From: Micromonospora chokoriensis
Lineage (GTDB): Bacteria; Actinomycetota; Actinomycetes; Mycobacteriales; Micromonosporaceae
Reading direction: 5' to 3'
Assembly: GCF_000718555.1 (NCBI RefSeq)
Contig: NZ_JOAN01000003.1
Span: 124,001 to 188,000 of the forward strand
Length of the DNA stretch: 64,000 bases
In this document: positions 49,211 through 59,500 of the stretch, in pieces
Layout: each line of letters begins with the position of its first letter
How positions within the stretch are numbered: position 1 is the stretch's first letter
Position numbers and translations under genes: made by a program
The notes under the pieces: model-generated
What the model was told of the DNA's origin: nothing
The model's database searches: none
What the model saw: the letters and a program-made list of their open reading frames with translations, nothing else

Positions 49211-50422
49211 CTACTTCTGGTAGCCGTAGTTGTCGCAGGTCCGGCGCCCCTGGACGCAGTTCTTGGTGCGCTTGTTCATGGTGTTGACGTCCCACATCAC
49301 GAACGCGTCGCCGTGCATCGACGAGGCGCTCTTGCCCTCCTTGTCGGAGGAGAGGTAGAAGCCCGCCGGGGTGCCCTTGGCCGGGTACTGGATGTCGAAG
49401 GTGATCGCCGGGATCCGGACCGGGTGGCTGGTCGGGCAGCCGTTACCGCCGCCGTACGCCACATGGTCCTTGTGGTTGGGGCTGTCCAGGTGCTTGCCGT
49501 CCCAGCAGTCGGGGAACTGCATCATGAAGTGCAGCGTCGCGTCGCCACCGCAGATGGGCCAGTTGCCATTGGTGCTGCGGGCGATGCCGTCGAGGTCGCC
49601 GGGGCCGTAGAAGGCGCAGTAGAACTGACCGGTCGCGCCGCGCGGCGTCGGCTTCTTCTTCTTGGCGTCGCCGGAGATCATGCGCAGGCCGTTGGGCATC
49701 GGCATCTGGCCGGTCGAGTTCTTCGCGAGCGAGCGGTAGTAGACCCGGAAACCAGTGGTCTCGACCGGCTTCCCGGTCGCGTTGTCGTAGAGCGTGGGCA
49801 CCCAGTAGGCCGAGTGGTCCTGAACCGGCTTGCAGGAGGTGGCCGTGAACTTGGTCAGGTCCCCGGCGACGGTGTTCGCGTCGACTGCCTTGTTGCCGAC
49901 GAACGAGTGCATGTGTGAGGCGCCCGGGAGGCCGGGGGCGACGATCGGATCGTCCGGCAGTCGGTGGCTGTACTGGCAGTCCGCCCGGAACTCCGGGAGG
50001 TTGCCCACGCTGGACGGGGCGGGGTCGATCTTCAGCGCCTGGTACGCGTCGGCCTGCGCCTTCCAGGCCGCCCGGTCGACGGGAATCCAGCCGGTCACGG
50101 GGATCTTCGTCGTGGCAGCGGTCGACGGTGTCGTTCGCGTCGACGGCTTCGTGGACGTCGACGGCGTCGCGGAGGCCGACGGGGCCGCGCCGGGTGACTC
50201 AGCCTGCGCTGCCGACGGCGACGGGTATTCGAGGGCGTTGGCTGCGTTCGACGGCGCCGGCTCGTCGCTGGCGGTGGCCAGGTACACGCCCGCGGCGGCG
50301 ACGACGAGCACGACGGCCACGCTCGCGGCCATGCCCAGCCTGTTACCGGCAAATCGACCCGCGAGACCAGGACGGAACGGCGACGGGTTCGGGTCCGGAT
50401 CGTGGAACGAGGCGTACGACAT
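49211..50422 (-). CDS. DUF1996 protein, membrane-anchored
   Basis: 403 residues. One membrane helix near 30-50 (MAASVAVVLVVAAAGVYLAT), a long Ser/Thr/Pro/Ala linker, then a DUF1996 domain from about residue 135: ADCQYSHRLPDDPIV, ASHMHSFVGN, YWVPTLYDN, MQFPDCWDGKHLDSPNHKDHVAY, and HPVRIPAITFDI. DUF1996 is found in fungi and actinobacteria; its activity is not known, though conserved His/Asp suggest a metal-using enzyme. Confidence 0.9.
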   Translation of the reverse strand: MSYASFHDPDPNPSPFRPGLAGRFAGNRLGMAASVAVVLVVAAAGVYLATASDEPAPSNAANALEYPSPSAAQAESPGAAPSASATPSTSTKPSTRTTPSTAATTKIPVTGWIPVDRAAWKAQADAYQALKIDPAPSSVGNLPEFRADCQYSHRLPDDPIVAPGLPGASHMHSFVGNKAVDANTVAGDLTKFTATSCKPVQDHSAYWVPTLYDNATGKPVETTGFRVYYRSLAKNSTGQMPMPNGLRMISGDAKKKKPTPRGATGQFYCAFYGPGDLDGIARSTNGNWPICGGDATLHFMMQFPDCWDGKHLDSPNHKDHVAYGGGNGCPTSHPVRIPAITFDIQYPAKGTPAGFYLSSDKEGKSASSMHGDAFVMWDVNTMNKRTKNCVQGRRTCDNYGYQK

Positions 50423-50473
50423 GGGTCACTCTCCACCAGCAGACAGGCCGACCCGGAGGGCCACGGCCGCCGA

Positions 50474-50524
50474 ATGTTAGGCGCTACCTGCCGGCGACTC
50501 CAAGGGTCTTAAACCATCTTTAAG
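50474..50524 (-). promoter_or_regulatory. Promoter of the DUF1996 gene with upstream inverted repeat
   Basis: On the minus strand TTGGAG, 18 bases, TAACAT. Just upstream, CTTAAACCATCTTTAAG (50508-50524) is an inverted repeat and unusually AT-rich here, likely an activator or repressor site. Confidence 0.5.
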
Positions 50525-50793
50525 GTACGGAGACCCGTTGACGTCCTGGCCAGGCCCCGCAACGGTTCTCGCACTGTCCACTATGGACGTGGGAGCGCGA
50601 CCATAGTCATGACCCTGAGCATGTGGATGTTACGAAACGTTTTTTCCCTAGCGTGATATCTATCGCTCCTTTTCTTCATCGCAGACCTCCGGCATCGGCG
50701 ACTAGCGTGTCGACGGTTTGATGATCAACGTGAGCGGCCGGGCACCCTCGGCCAGGCTCGCGGGTACCCGGGTAATCACCCGAAGGAGGTTCC
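50525..50793. other. Gap before the M6-like protease
   Basis: 269 bases. An AT-rich stretch at 50625-50690 probably carries the protease promoter; no clear consensus can be picked. Confidence 0.35.
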
Positions 50794-53013
50794 ATGGCAC
50801 GCACCCGCATGGTTGGGGCGCTCGCCGCCGTCCTCGTCCTACCGGCTCTCACCGTCGTAGCCGCCACGTCACCGGCGTCGGCAGAGGTTGCCACGCCGAA
50901 GGTTGCGGCCCCGAGCGACATGCGTGAGCTCACCCGCAAGGACTTCACCCTGGACGGTCGGCCGGTCGAGACCCCTGCGCGGTACCAGCCGCGCACGGGC
51001 GCGCGGACGCAGGCCCAGGCGGTCCAGACGCCGGCGGTCGGTACGGTCCGCCAGTGGCTCGGAAGTGACGACGCCCACGGCACGTTGTACCGCAAGGACT
51101 ACACGCTGCGGGCCGTCGGTGAGCACATCGAGGTCTGGGTCGCCAACGACCTGGCGTTCCCGGCCGGTGACTGCCGTGCTCAGGTGCCCACCTCGACGCA
51201 GATCACCGACGCGCAGGTGAATTACCTCGTCGACGAGTTCGACAACAACATGTACCCGAAGGAGACCAAGGCCTTCAGCACCCCGCCGGACCGGGACGGC
51301 ACCCACGCCAGGATCAAGCCGGACGCCAACGGAAACGGCGGGGTCTACACCGGCGCCGGGAACAAGACCGTCACGCTCGTCGACAACGTGCGCGACGACA
51401 ACTACTACAGCTTCCCGGCTGCGCCGACCTACGTCGCCGGCTTCTTCTCCGCGGACATCAACGAGCAGGTCGACCGTAATGTGATGACCATCGACGCGTT
51501 CGACTGGTTGCACCGCATGACGGCGAACCCGCTGGACGAGCCGACCAACGACCTGTGCACCAGCCGCGCCGCCCGGCCGTACAGCTACGAGGGCATCTTC
51601 GCGCACGAGTGGCAGCACCTGTTGCAGTACTACGCCGACCCGCACGAGACGAACTGGATCAACGAGGGTCTGTCCGACTTCGCCATGTCTCTCACCGGTT
51701 ACAGCGACTCGAAGGCCACGGTCTTCGACCGGGGGGCAGAGAGCCACCTCTACTGCTACCAGGGTTTCGGCATCGTACAGACGCCGTACAACGCGAACCC
51801 GCGCGACTGCGGTGGGCCGGAGAACTCCCTGACCCTGTGGGGTGAGAGCCCCAACCCGAACGCGGTGCTCGCCGACTACGGCAACGCGTACTCGTTCATG
51901 CTGTTCCTGTACGACCGCTACGGCATGGACTTCATGTCCCGGCTGCACCGCGACGGTGCGCGACAGGGCCTCGCGAGCCTCGACGCCCAGTTGGAGTCCG
52001 TCAAGGTCCACGACGTCTACCAGGTCATCCACGACTACCAGTCGATGACGCTGCTGGACAAGGTCGTCGGCGACGCGCGGCTCGGGATCACCCTCGGTGT
52101 CTCCAAGAGCCGGGTCACCACGCCGAGCCTGCGCTCGACCGTCAACCTGGCCAGCGCTGCGGCCAATGGCACCCCGGGTGCCGCGCCGAACGGTGCCGAC
52201 TACGTGCAGCTGGGTGCGGGTAAGGGCAAGCTGTTCAGCGGCCGTGACCTGAAGTCGGTGAAGTTCCAGGGCGCGAAGACCCTGCCCGCGCTCCCGCTGA
52301 CGTGGACGACCACCACTCAGGACGCGGACCGCCCGGGCAACGCCGTTCTCTTCTCCGGCAACGCCAGCAACCTGGACTCGACCGCGGTCACCTCGGTGGC
52401 CGTGCCCACCACCGACCCGACGCTGCGGTTCACCGCGAAGTACGGCGCCGAGTTCGGCTACGACTACGGCTACGTGACCGTGTCGACCGACGGTGGCACC
52501 ACGTACACCGCGATCCCCGGCGACCACACCGTCGACGGGCCGTTCGGCCCGGCGCTGAACGGTACGACCGAGGGCTTCGAGGCGCGTTCGTACGACCTGT
52601 CGGCGTACGCCGGCAAGACCGTGCTGCTCGGCTTCCGTTACGTCAGCGATGGCGGCGTCAATGAGGGCGGCCTGCTGCTCGACGACATCACCGTCGGTGG
52701 CAAGACGGTCAGTGACGGCGCCAGCCTGGCACCGTTCGACTCGCCCACGGAGATCCGGCCGACCGCGGTCAAGAACTGGAACCTGCGGCTCGTCGGCATC
52801 GACGAGAAGCACTCGATCGCCTGGCAGTTCGAGTCCAACGGCAAGTCCGACGTCACGATCGGCAAGTTGGAGCTGGCCGTGCTGGACGCGTTCCCGAAGG
52901 TCGTGGCCATCGTGGCGTACGACGACCCGACCGAGCAGGTGACGCAGTACGCGCCGTACAAGCTCACCGTGAACGGCGTGGTGCAGCCGGGCGGTAGCAG
53001 CTCCCTGAGCTGA
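50794..53013 (+). CDS. Secreted M6-like (immune inhibitor A type) metalloprotease
   Basis: 739 residues with an ideal AAGGAGG site. Signal peptide to about residue 30, propeptide, then a zinc-protease domain: HEWQH (His271, Glu272, His275) with Glu291 in NWINEGLSDFA, a gluzincin arrangement. Aromatic and Cys pairs follow (YCYQGF...CGGPENSLTLWGE). About 490-660 is a beta-sandwich as in immune inhibitor A proteins (YVTVSTDGGTTYTAIPGD, LLLDDITVGG). First of three secreted proteases here. Confidence 0.88.
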   Translation: MARTRMVGALAAVLVLPALTVVAATSPASAEVATPKVAAPSDMRELTRKDFTLDGRPVETPARYQPRTGARTQAQAVQTPAVGTVRQWLGSDDAHGTLYRKDYTLRAVGEHIEVWVANDLAFPAGDCRAQVPTSTQITDAQVNYLVDEFDNNMYPKETKAFSTPPDRDGTHARIKPDANGNGGVYTGAGNKTVTLVDNVRDDNYYSFPAAPTYVAGFFSADINEQVDRNVMTIDAFDWLHRMTANPLDEPTNDLCTSRAARPYSYEGIFAHEWQHLLQYYADPHETNWINEGLSDFAMSLTGYSDSKATVFDRGAESHLYCYQGFGIVQTPYNANPRDCGGPENSLTLWGESPNPNAVLADYGNAYSFMLFLYDRYGMDFMSRLHRDGARQGLASLDAQLESVKVHDVYQVIHDYQSMTLLDKVVGDARLGITLGVSKSRVTTPSLRSTVNLASAAANGTPGAAPNGADYVQLGAGKGKLFSGRDLKSVKFQGAKTLPALPLTWTTTTQDADRPGNAVLFSGNASNLDSTAVTSVAVPTTDPTLRFTAKYGAEFGYDYGYVTVSTDGGTTYTAIPGDHTVDGPFGPALNGTTEGFEARSYDLSAYAGKTVLLGFRYVSDGGVNEGGLLLDDITVGGKTVSDGASLAPFDSPTEIRPTAVKNWNLRLVGIDEKHSIAWQFESNGKSDVTIGKLELAVLDAFPKVVAIVAYDDPTEQVTQYAPYKLTVNGVVQPGGSSSLS

Positions 53014-53026
53014 CCCGACCCCTGAG

Positions 53027-53068
53027 GCGGGGGCGCTCGCCGTCGTATTCGACAGCGAGCGCCCCCGC
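53027..53068 (+). terminator. Terminator after the M6-like protease
   Basis: GCGGGGGCGCTCGC pairs perfectly with GCGAGCGCCCCCGC, loop 14 bases. Confidence 0.85.
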
Positions 53069-53196
53069 TTCGTCATTGGGCGTGCAGCGCACTGCGGTGC
53101 CTTAGCGGACATCCCTTGGGCTGCTGTCCCCTGTTCTGCCTAACGCCCAGAAGCCCGATCCTCGGGTCTCCGGGCGACCTGTTACGAGAGGAACAC

Positions 53197-56130
53197 GTGA
53201 AACACGCACCTGCACCAGGGCCGCTCTCCCCGAGTGGAGAGACCCACCGCTACCGGCGAGCACGGCTGGCTATGGGCGCCGCAGCCGCGGCGGTCCTGTG
53301 CCTCAGTCTCTCGCCGACGGTCGGCCACGCCGCGCCGAATGCCGCAGGGTCTGCTCCCGCCCCGGCGAAGGGCAACGGCCAGCGGCTCAAGCCGTATGAC
53401 GTTCGCACCGGCAGCGGCAGCTCTGCCGCCATCGACGCGCGGCGCGCGTCAACGACGGCCAACACGTCTGCCGCGGTGGTCAGCCTCCGGTCCGAGCTGG
53501 GCATCCAGGGGATCGTCGACATCGACCCGTTCACCAGCACGCCGCGTCAGGTGGCCCGCCTGGACGGCTTTCTCACCGGGCCAAGCCACCGGCCACCGCT
53601 CACCGTCGCGCTCAGCTACATCAAGGCGCATCAGGGCGTGTTCATGCTCGACGCCGACGAGGTCGACGCCCTGCGGCTGCGCAAGGACTACGTAGACATC
53701 GCCGGCACGCATCACCTGAGCCTCCAGCAGACGGTGGACGGAGTCCCGCTCTTCGGTGGTGGCCTCAAGGCCGATGTCACCAAGGACGGCCGGCTGATTC
53801 AGGTCAACGGGTCGCCGGTGGCGACCCTGTCGGCGACCACCGGGCTCGCCAAGGTGACGGCAGCCCAGGCCCGCGACGCGGCGCTACGCGATGTGGCCGG
53901 TTCGACCGCAGCCAAGGTGACCGCCCAGCGCGCCGACGCCGCGCAGCTCACCGAGTTCAGCTCGGGCGATCAGGCCCAGCGGGTGGTCTTCCAGGCCCCT
54001 GGCGGCCTGCGCGTGGCTTGGCAGACCGTGCTGCGCAAGGAGGGCTACCTGCACGTCATCGACGCGCAGAGCGGCCGGGTTCTCTTCCGGTCCGACCTGG
54101 TCGCCAACGACCGCGGCGACGCGTGGACCCTGAGTCCTGGGGCGCCGGGCGCGGCGGGCCACCAGCGGAGCAAGTCGTTTGGCCAGTGGCTGCCGAAGGG
54201 CTCGTCGACCCTCTCCGGGGCGAACGCGCATGTCTTCCTCGACCTGAACGACAACGACGTCGCCGACCAGGGTGAAGAGGTCGGCCCCAGCTCGCCGGGG
54301 CGCTTCGAGTACCCGTTCAAGGACTTCACGAGCCAGGTGGGCGCGCCCTGCTCCGCAGCGGGGCAGTGCTCGTGGGATCCGAAGGTGCCGTACTCCTGGC
54401 AGGCCAACGCGAAGCAGAACGCCACCCAGCTCTTCTTCCTCGCCAACAACTTCCACGACCACCTCGCCGAGTCGCCGATCGGCTTCACTTCGGCGGCGGG
54501 CAACTTCGAGGTGACCGATGGCGACGCCGTGGAGGTCCAGGGGCTCGACGGGGCGAACACCGCAGGTGGTCTTCCGAACAGCAGGCACGTGAACAACGCG
54601 AACATGAGCACGCCGCCGGACGGCATTGCGCCGACCATGCAGATGTATCTGTTCCATGACCCCACCGACAGCACGGACCCGGTCATCGCCGGCAACTCCG
54701 GTGACTCGGCAGACGTCGTCTACCACGAGTACACCCACGGTCTCTCGAATCGGCTGGTGGTGGACGCCAGTGGCGTTTCTACCCTGACCGGCCCGCAGGG
54801 CGGCGCGATGGGCGAGGCGTGGAGCGACTGGTACGCCCTCGACTACCTCGTCAACGAAGGGTTGACCAAGGACACGGCCGCGCCGGGTCAGCTAGTGGTT
54901 GGTGACTACCTCACCGCTGGGCTCGGGATCCGGACCCAGCCGCTGGACTGCCCGGTGGGCGCGAAGGCGTCGATCTGCCCAGGAAACCCCGAGGCCGGCT
55001 CAGGTGGCTACACCTATGGTGACTTCGGCCGAGTGAGTCGCGGTGTCGAAGTCCACTCCGATGGCGAGATCTGGGCTGAGACGCTCTGGGATCTGCGTAC
55101 GGCACTGGGTCAGTCGCTGAGCGAATCGCTGGTGACCCGGGCGATGGAGTTGGCCCCCACCAATCCGTCGTTCCTCGACATGCGGAACTCGATCCTGCAG
55201 GCCGACCTGGTCGTCAACGAGGGCCGCAAGCGGGCCCAGATCTGGAAGGTCTTCGCGGCCCGGGGGATGGGTTGGTTCGCCGGCGCGACGGGCGGTGACG
55301 ACACCCGGCCGGTCGAGGACTTCTCGATGCCGCCAGGACCGAACGCGCCGCGCGGCACGCTCACCGGGAAGGTGACCCAGGAGAGCACCGGTGCGCCGGT
55401 GGCCGGCGCTGTGGTCTCGCTTGCCGGTCACGCTTCTGGCTTTGCCGGCTCCTACACCGCCACCACGGACGCGACCGGAACGTACCGGATCACCGACATC
55501 GTCCGGGGCACCTATCCGAAGGTCATCGCCTCATCGCAATCCGGATTCGACCCGGCTTTGGCCACCAAGCTGACCATCGAGCCAGGCCGAAACGTGCAGA
55601 ACTGGTCCTTGCGCCGTGACTGGGCAGCGCTGAGCGGCGGCGGTGCGGTCGTCGACTTCAACGGGCCCGACTACACCGAGTACACCTGCGGCCCGAGCTC
55701 GTTGATCGATCAGTCGCAGGGCAGCGGCTGGGGCAGCGAGGCGGTCTTCGCCAGCCCGACTGGGCCGATGGACCCGAGGTACATCGTGGTGAGCCTCCCC
55801 GCGCCGGTTGACGTCAGCGAGATCGCGATCAACCCGTCGGGCACCTGCGGGGACGACGGCAGCGCCTCGGCGGGTGACTACCGGGTGGAGACCTCGCCCG
55901 ACGGCAACGCCTGGACGGTCGCCTCGACTGGCCACTTCGGAATCGCCAACCGTGATGTGATGAACAGCGTCGCGCTGGCACCGGCCGCCACTCAGGCGGT
56001 TCGGTACGTGCGCTACACCATTCTCGGCAACCAGGTCGCCGATGAGGGTGGCACGTGCCCCGGCCCGTACGACGGCTGCCAATTCGTCGACTCGGTCGAG
56101 TTGACCGTCTACGGCAGCCCGTCGAACTGA
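53197..56130 (+). CDS. Secreted fungalysin-type (M36) metalloprotease
   Basis: 977 residues from GTG (GAGAGGAACAC site). Signal peptide to about residue 46, FTP-type inhibitory propeptide (about 90-300), then the M36 domain with HEYTH (His510, Glu511, His514) and Glu540 in GAMGEAWSDW. A carboxypeptidase-regulatory-like beta domain (about 715-800, GTLTGKVTQESTGAPVAGA) and a C-terminal discoidin-like (F5/8C) domain follow. Propeptide must be removed for activity. An ATG upstream is open but would spoil the signal peptide. Confidence 0.9.
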   Translation: MKHAPAPGPLSPSGETHRYRRARLAMGAAAAAVLCLSLSPTVGHAAPNAAGSAPAPAKGNGQRLKPYDVRTGSGSSAAIDARRASTTANTSAAVVSLRSELGIQGIVDIDPFTSTPRQVARLDGFLTGPSHRPPLTVALSYIKAHQGVFMLDADEVDALRLRKDYVDIAGTHHLSLQQTVDGVPLFGGGLKADVTKDGRLIQVNGSPVATLSATTGLAKVTAAQARDAALRDVAGSTAAKVTAQRADAAQLTEFSSGDQAQRVVFQAPGGLRVAWQTVLRKEGYLHVIDAQSGRVLFRSDLVANDRGDAWTLSPGAPGAAGHQRSKSFGQWLPKGSSTLSGANAHVFLDLNDNDVADQGEEVGPSSPGRFEYPFKDFTSQVGAPCSAAGQCSWDPKVPYSWQANAKQNATQLFFLANNFHDHLAESPIGFTSAAGNFEVTDGDAVEVQGLDGANTAGGLPNSRHVNNANMSTPPDGIAPTMQMYLFHDPTDSTDPVIAGNSGDSADVVYHEYTHGLSNRLVVDASGVSTLTGPQGGAMGEAWSDWYALDYLVNEGLTKDTAAPGQLVVGDYLTAGLGIRTQPLDCPVGAKASICPGNPEAGSGGYTYGDFGRVSRGVEVHSDGEIWAETLWDLRTALGQSLSESLVTRAMELAPTNPSFLDMRNSILQADLVVNEGRKRAQIWKVFAARGMGWFAGATGGDDTRPVEDFSMPPGPNAPRGTLTGKVTQESTGAPVAGAVVSLAGHASGFAGSYTATTDATGTYRITDIVRGTYPKVIASSQSGFDPALATKLTIEPGRNVQNWSLRRDWAALSGGGAVVDFNGPDYTEYTCGPSSLIDQSQGSGWGSEAVFASPTGPMDPRYIVVSLPAPVDVSEIAINPSGTCGDDGSASAGDYRVETSPDGNAWTVASTGHFGIANRDVMNSVALAPAATQAVRYVRYTILGNQVADEGGTCPGPYDGCQFVDSVELTVYGSPSN

Positions 56131-56511
56131 CGCCGGTGTGGCGGACGCTGCGAGCGGCGCAGTGAGTTGACGCGCACGTCGGCTGCGGGGCATTCACCGT
56201 CGAAACTCGACGGTGAGTGCCCCGCTCCGCATGTCGCCGCTGAGCGGTTGACACGCCCGAAACATGCTGGTCACCGAACTTGAACACTGCTGGCGCATCC
56301 CTGCAAGGACGAGGGATTTGCGGCCGGAAAGTGAATTGGACCTCACAGTTCGGGCGCATTGATCTTGCGTGCGTCTGTACTGAAGATGGCCAGGGCCTGG
56401 TGTGAACAGGTCATCCACCGTGCACATGCGAGATCGGGCGGCGCCGGCTACCCCGGAGCCGTCGATGCGGGCGCACCCGAGTCGATCGGGTGCCGCCGAA
56501 TTGGAGGAGAG
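56131..56511. other. Gap between the M36 and S8 protease genes
   Basis: 381 bases: the hairpin at 56185-56225 and, after it, a region likely to hold the S8 promoter. An in-frame ATG at 56359 exists but its product has no signal-like start. Confidence 0.5.
56185..56225 (+). terminator. Terminator after the M36 protease
   Basis: GCGGGGCA and TCACCGTCGA pair with TCGACGGTGA and TGCCCCGC, one internal mismatch, loop AAC. Confidence 0.75.
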
Positions 56512-59500
56512 TTGTCAGAACCATCAACAGGCCGGAGGGTAGGCCGGCGCATCGTCCGGCCGACGGTCGCCATTGCGATGGCCGCCGCCCTCGGCCTTAC
56601 GGCACAACCGGTGGTCGCCCTCGCTGCCCCGGCGCAAGCTGACGTAGACGCCCAGGTGCGCAAGGATCTGGCCGGCAAGGGCAGCGCCACCTTCATTGTC
56701 TACCTGAAGGAGCAGGCGAAGCTGGACGCGGCGTCGAGGTTGCGAGACGCCGACGCCCAGGCCGCCGAGGTGCACCAGCAGCTCATCGGCACCGCCGATC
56801 GTACCCAGGCGGGCCTGCGTGGCCTGCTCAGGAACAAGGGTGCGAAGTACACCCCGTTCTGGATCGCGAACGCCGTGCAGGTCGACGGCGACGCGGCCCT
56901 GCTCAACACGATCGCCGCCCGTCCCGAGGTGGCCAAGATCGAGTCGGTCCGGAAGTTCCAGGTGGTCAAGCCGACGCCCGGTAAGACCGCCGCCAAGGCC
57001 GACGCGGCCACGCCCGAGTGGGGCGTCGCCAGCATCGGTGCGCCGCGGATCTGGGACGAGCTCGGTGACCGGGGCGAGGGCGTCGTCGTCGCCAACATCG
57101 ACGGCGGCGTCCAGTACGACCACCCGGCCCTGGTCGGCAAGTACCGGGGAAACAACGGCGACGGCACCTTCAACCACGACTACAACTGGGTCGACCCGTC
57201 CGGGGTCTGCCAGGGCGGCCTGCCCTGCGACACCTCTGGCCACGGCACCCACACGATGGGCACGATGGTCGGCGACGACGGTGCCGGCAACCAGGTCGGT
57301 GTGGCGCCGGGCGCCAAGTGGATCGCCGCGAAGGCGTGCGAGGGCGACTGGTGCTCGAACAGCTCCCTGATGCTCGCCGGTCAGTGGATGCTCGCCCCGA
57401 CCGACCGTAACGGGCAGAACCCTCGCCCCGACCTGCGCCCGGACATCATCAACAACTCCTGGGGCGGTGGCCAGGGCGACCTCTGGTACAAGCAGGTCGT
57501 GGACGCCTGGGACGCGGCCGGCATCTTCGCCGCCTTCGCCGCCGGCAACGAGGGCCCCAACTGCGACACCGTGAGCTCCCCGGGTGACTACCCCGGGTCG
57601 TACGCGGTCGGTGGCTACAACTCGGCCAACAAGGTCTACGACCGTTCCAGCCGGGGCACCTCGTCGGCGGACGGCGGGATCAAGCCGAACATCTCCGCCC
57701 CCGGCGAGGACGTCCGGTCCACCTGGCCCGGCAGCGGCTACAACACGATCAGCGGCACCTCGATGGCGACTCCGCACGTTGCCGGGACGGTGGCGCTGAT
57801 GTGGTCCGCCGCGCCGAGCCTGCGCGGTGACCTCGCCGCGACCGAGAAGCTGCTCAACGAGACCGCCACCGACGTCGACGCGACCGAGTGCGGCGGCACC
57901 GCTGCTTTCAACAACGTCTTCGGCGAGGGCCGGCTCAACGCGTACCAGGCGGTGCTCAAGTCGCCGCGCGGCGCGGTCGGCCGGGTCAGTGGCCGGGTCA
58001 CCGACTCGGCCAGCGGTGCGCCTCTGGTCGGGGTCACGATCGCGGCCAGCGGAGCACCGGCGGTGACGACCGGGACCGATGGCGACTACACGCTGGCTCT
58101 GACGCCGGGCGAACACACAGTGACCGCCACCGCGTACGGCTACGTGAGCCGGACCGTGACGGTGACGGTGGCCGTGGGCAGCTCGCGCACCGAGAACTTC
58201 GCGCTGGCGGCGCAGCCGATGGTGACGGTCTCCGGCAAGGTCGCCGACGGCTCCGGCCATGGTTGGCCGCTCTACGCCAAGATCGATGTCAGTGGACGTC
58301 CCGGTGGGCCGGTCTTCACCGACCCGATCACCGGAAACTACTCGTTCAGCGTGCCGGCCAACACCACCCACACCCTGGTCACCACCTCGAACTACGCCGG
58401 CTACCGCAAGGTGACCAGCACGGTGCAGGTGGCCGACGTGGCGAAGACGGCCAACATCAAGGTTCCGGTGGACCACGGGTGCACCACCCCGGGCTACGCC
58501 GGCAGCTTCTCCGCGCCGCTGGCCGGCACCGAGACCTTCGACGGCACCAGCGTGCCGGCCGGTTGGTCGGTGGTCGACCGCACCTCTTCTCCGGCCTGGG
58601 CCTTCAACGATCCGGGCAACCGCGGTAACCACACCGGCGGCAGCGGCAACTTCGCCGTCGCCGAGAGTTCCCTGCAGGGCGACGAGCCGCAGGATTCTGA
58701 CCTGATCTCGCCGACGTTCAACCTCGCCGGGACCCGCGCGCCGTACCTGCGGTTCAACAGCGATCTGTTGGCCACCAGCCCCGACGACATGGGTGACGTC
58801 GATGTCTCCGTCGACGGCGGAACGAGCTGGCAGAACGTCTGGCACGGTGACGACTACCGGCAGGGCCCCAAGCAGGAAGTGGTCCCGCTTGAGATGGCCG
58901 CGGGTGCGACGAAGGTCAAGGTGCGCTTCCGTTACCAGGGCTACTACGCCTGGTGGTGGGGAGTGGACAACGTCGAGGTCGTCGACCATGCCTGCACGCC
59001 GACCCCGGCCTCCGGGCTGGTCGCGGGCTTCGTCACGGACAAGAACACCGGCGACGGGGTCAACGGGGTCGCCGTCGCCAGCCCGGACGCACCCGCGCAG
59101 CAGGCGGTAACCGAGGCGACGCCGGCCGACCCGAACATCGGTGACGGGTTCTACTGGCTACTCTCCACGCTGACCGGGACGCACACGTTCGAGGCGGCCA
59201 AGCGTCCGTACCAGACGGCGCTCAAGGATGTCACTGTCGTCGCGGACCGGGTCAACAAGGCGAACATCGCGCTCAAGGTCGGGCGGGTCACCGTCAGCCA
59301 GACCGGCATCGAGGTGAACCAGCCGTACGGCAGTACCCGGTCCACGACGGTGACGGTGAAGAACACCGGCAGCGCGCCGGCGACGGTCGAGGTGTTGAAG
59401 CGGGCCGGGCAACCCGACGGGCTCACCGCCCGCAAGGGGGCGGCACTCGTCGAGCAGCCGGTCTCCGGCATCACCAGGGCGATGACCGGCGGACCGGTCG

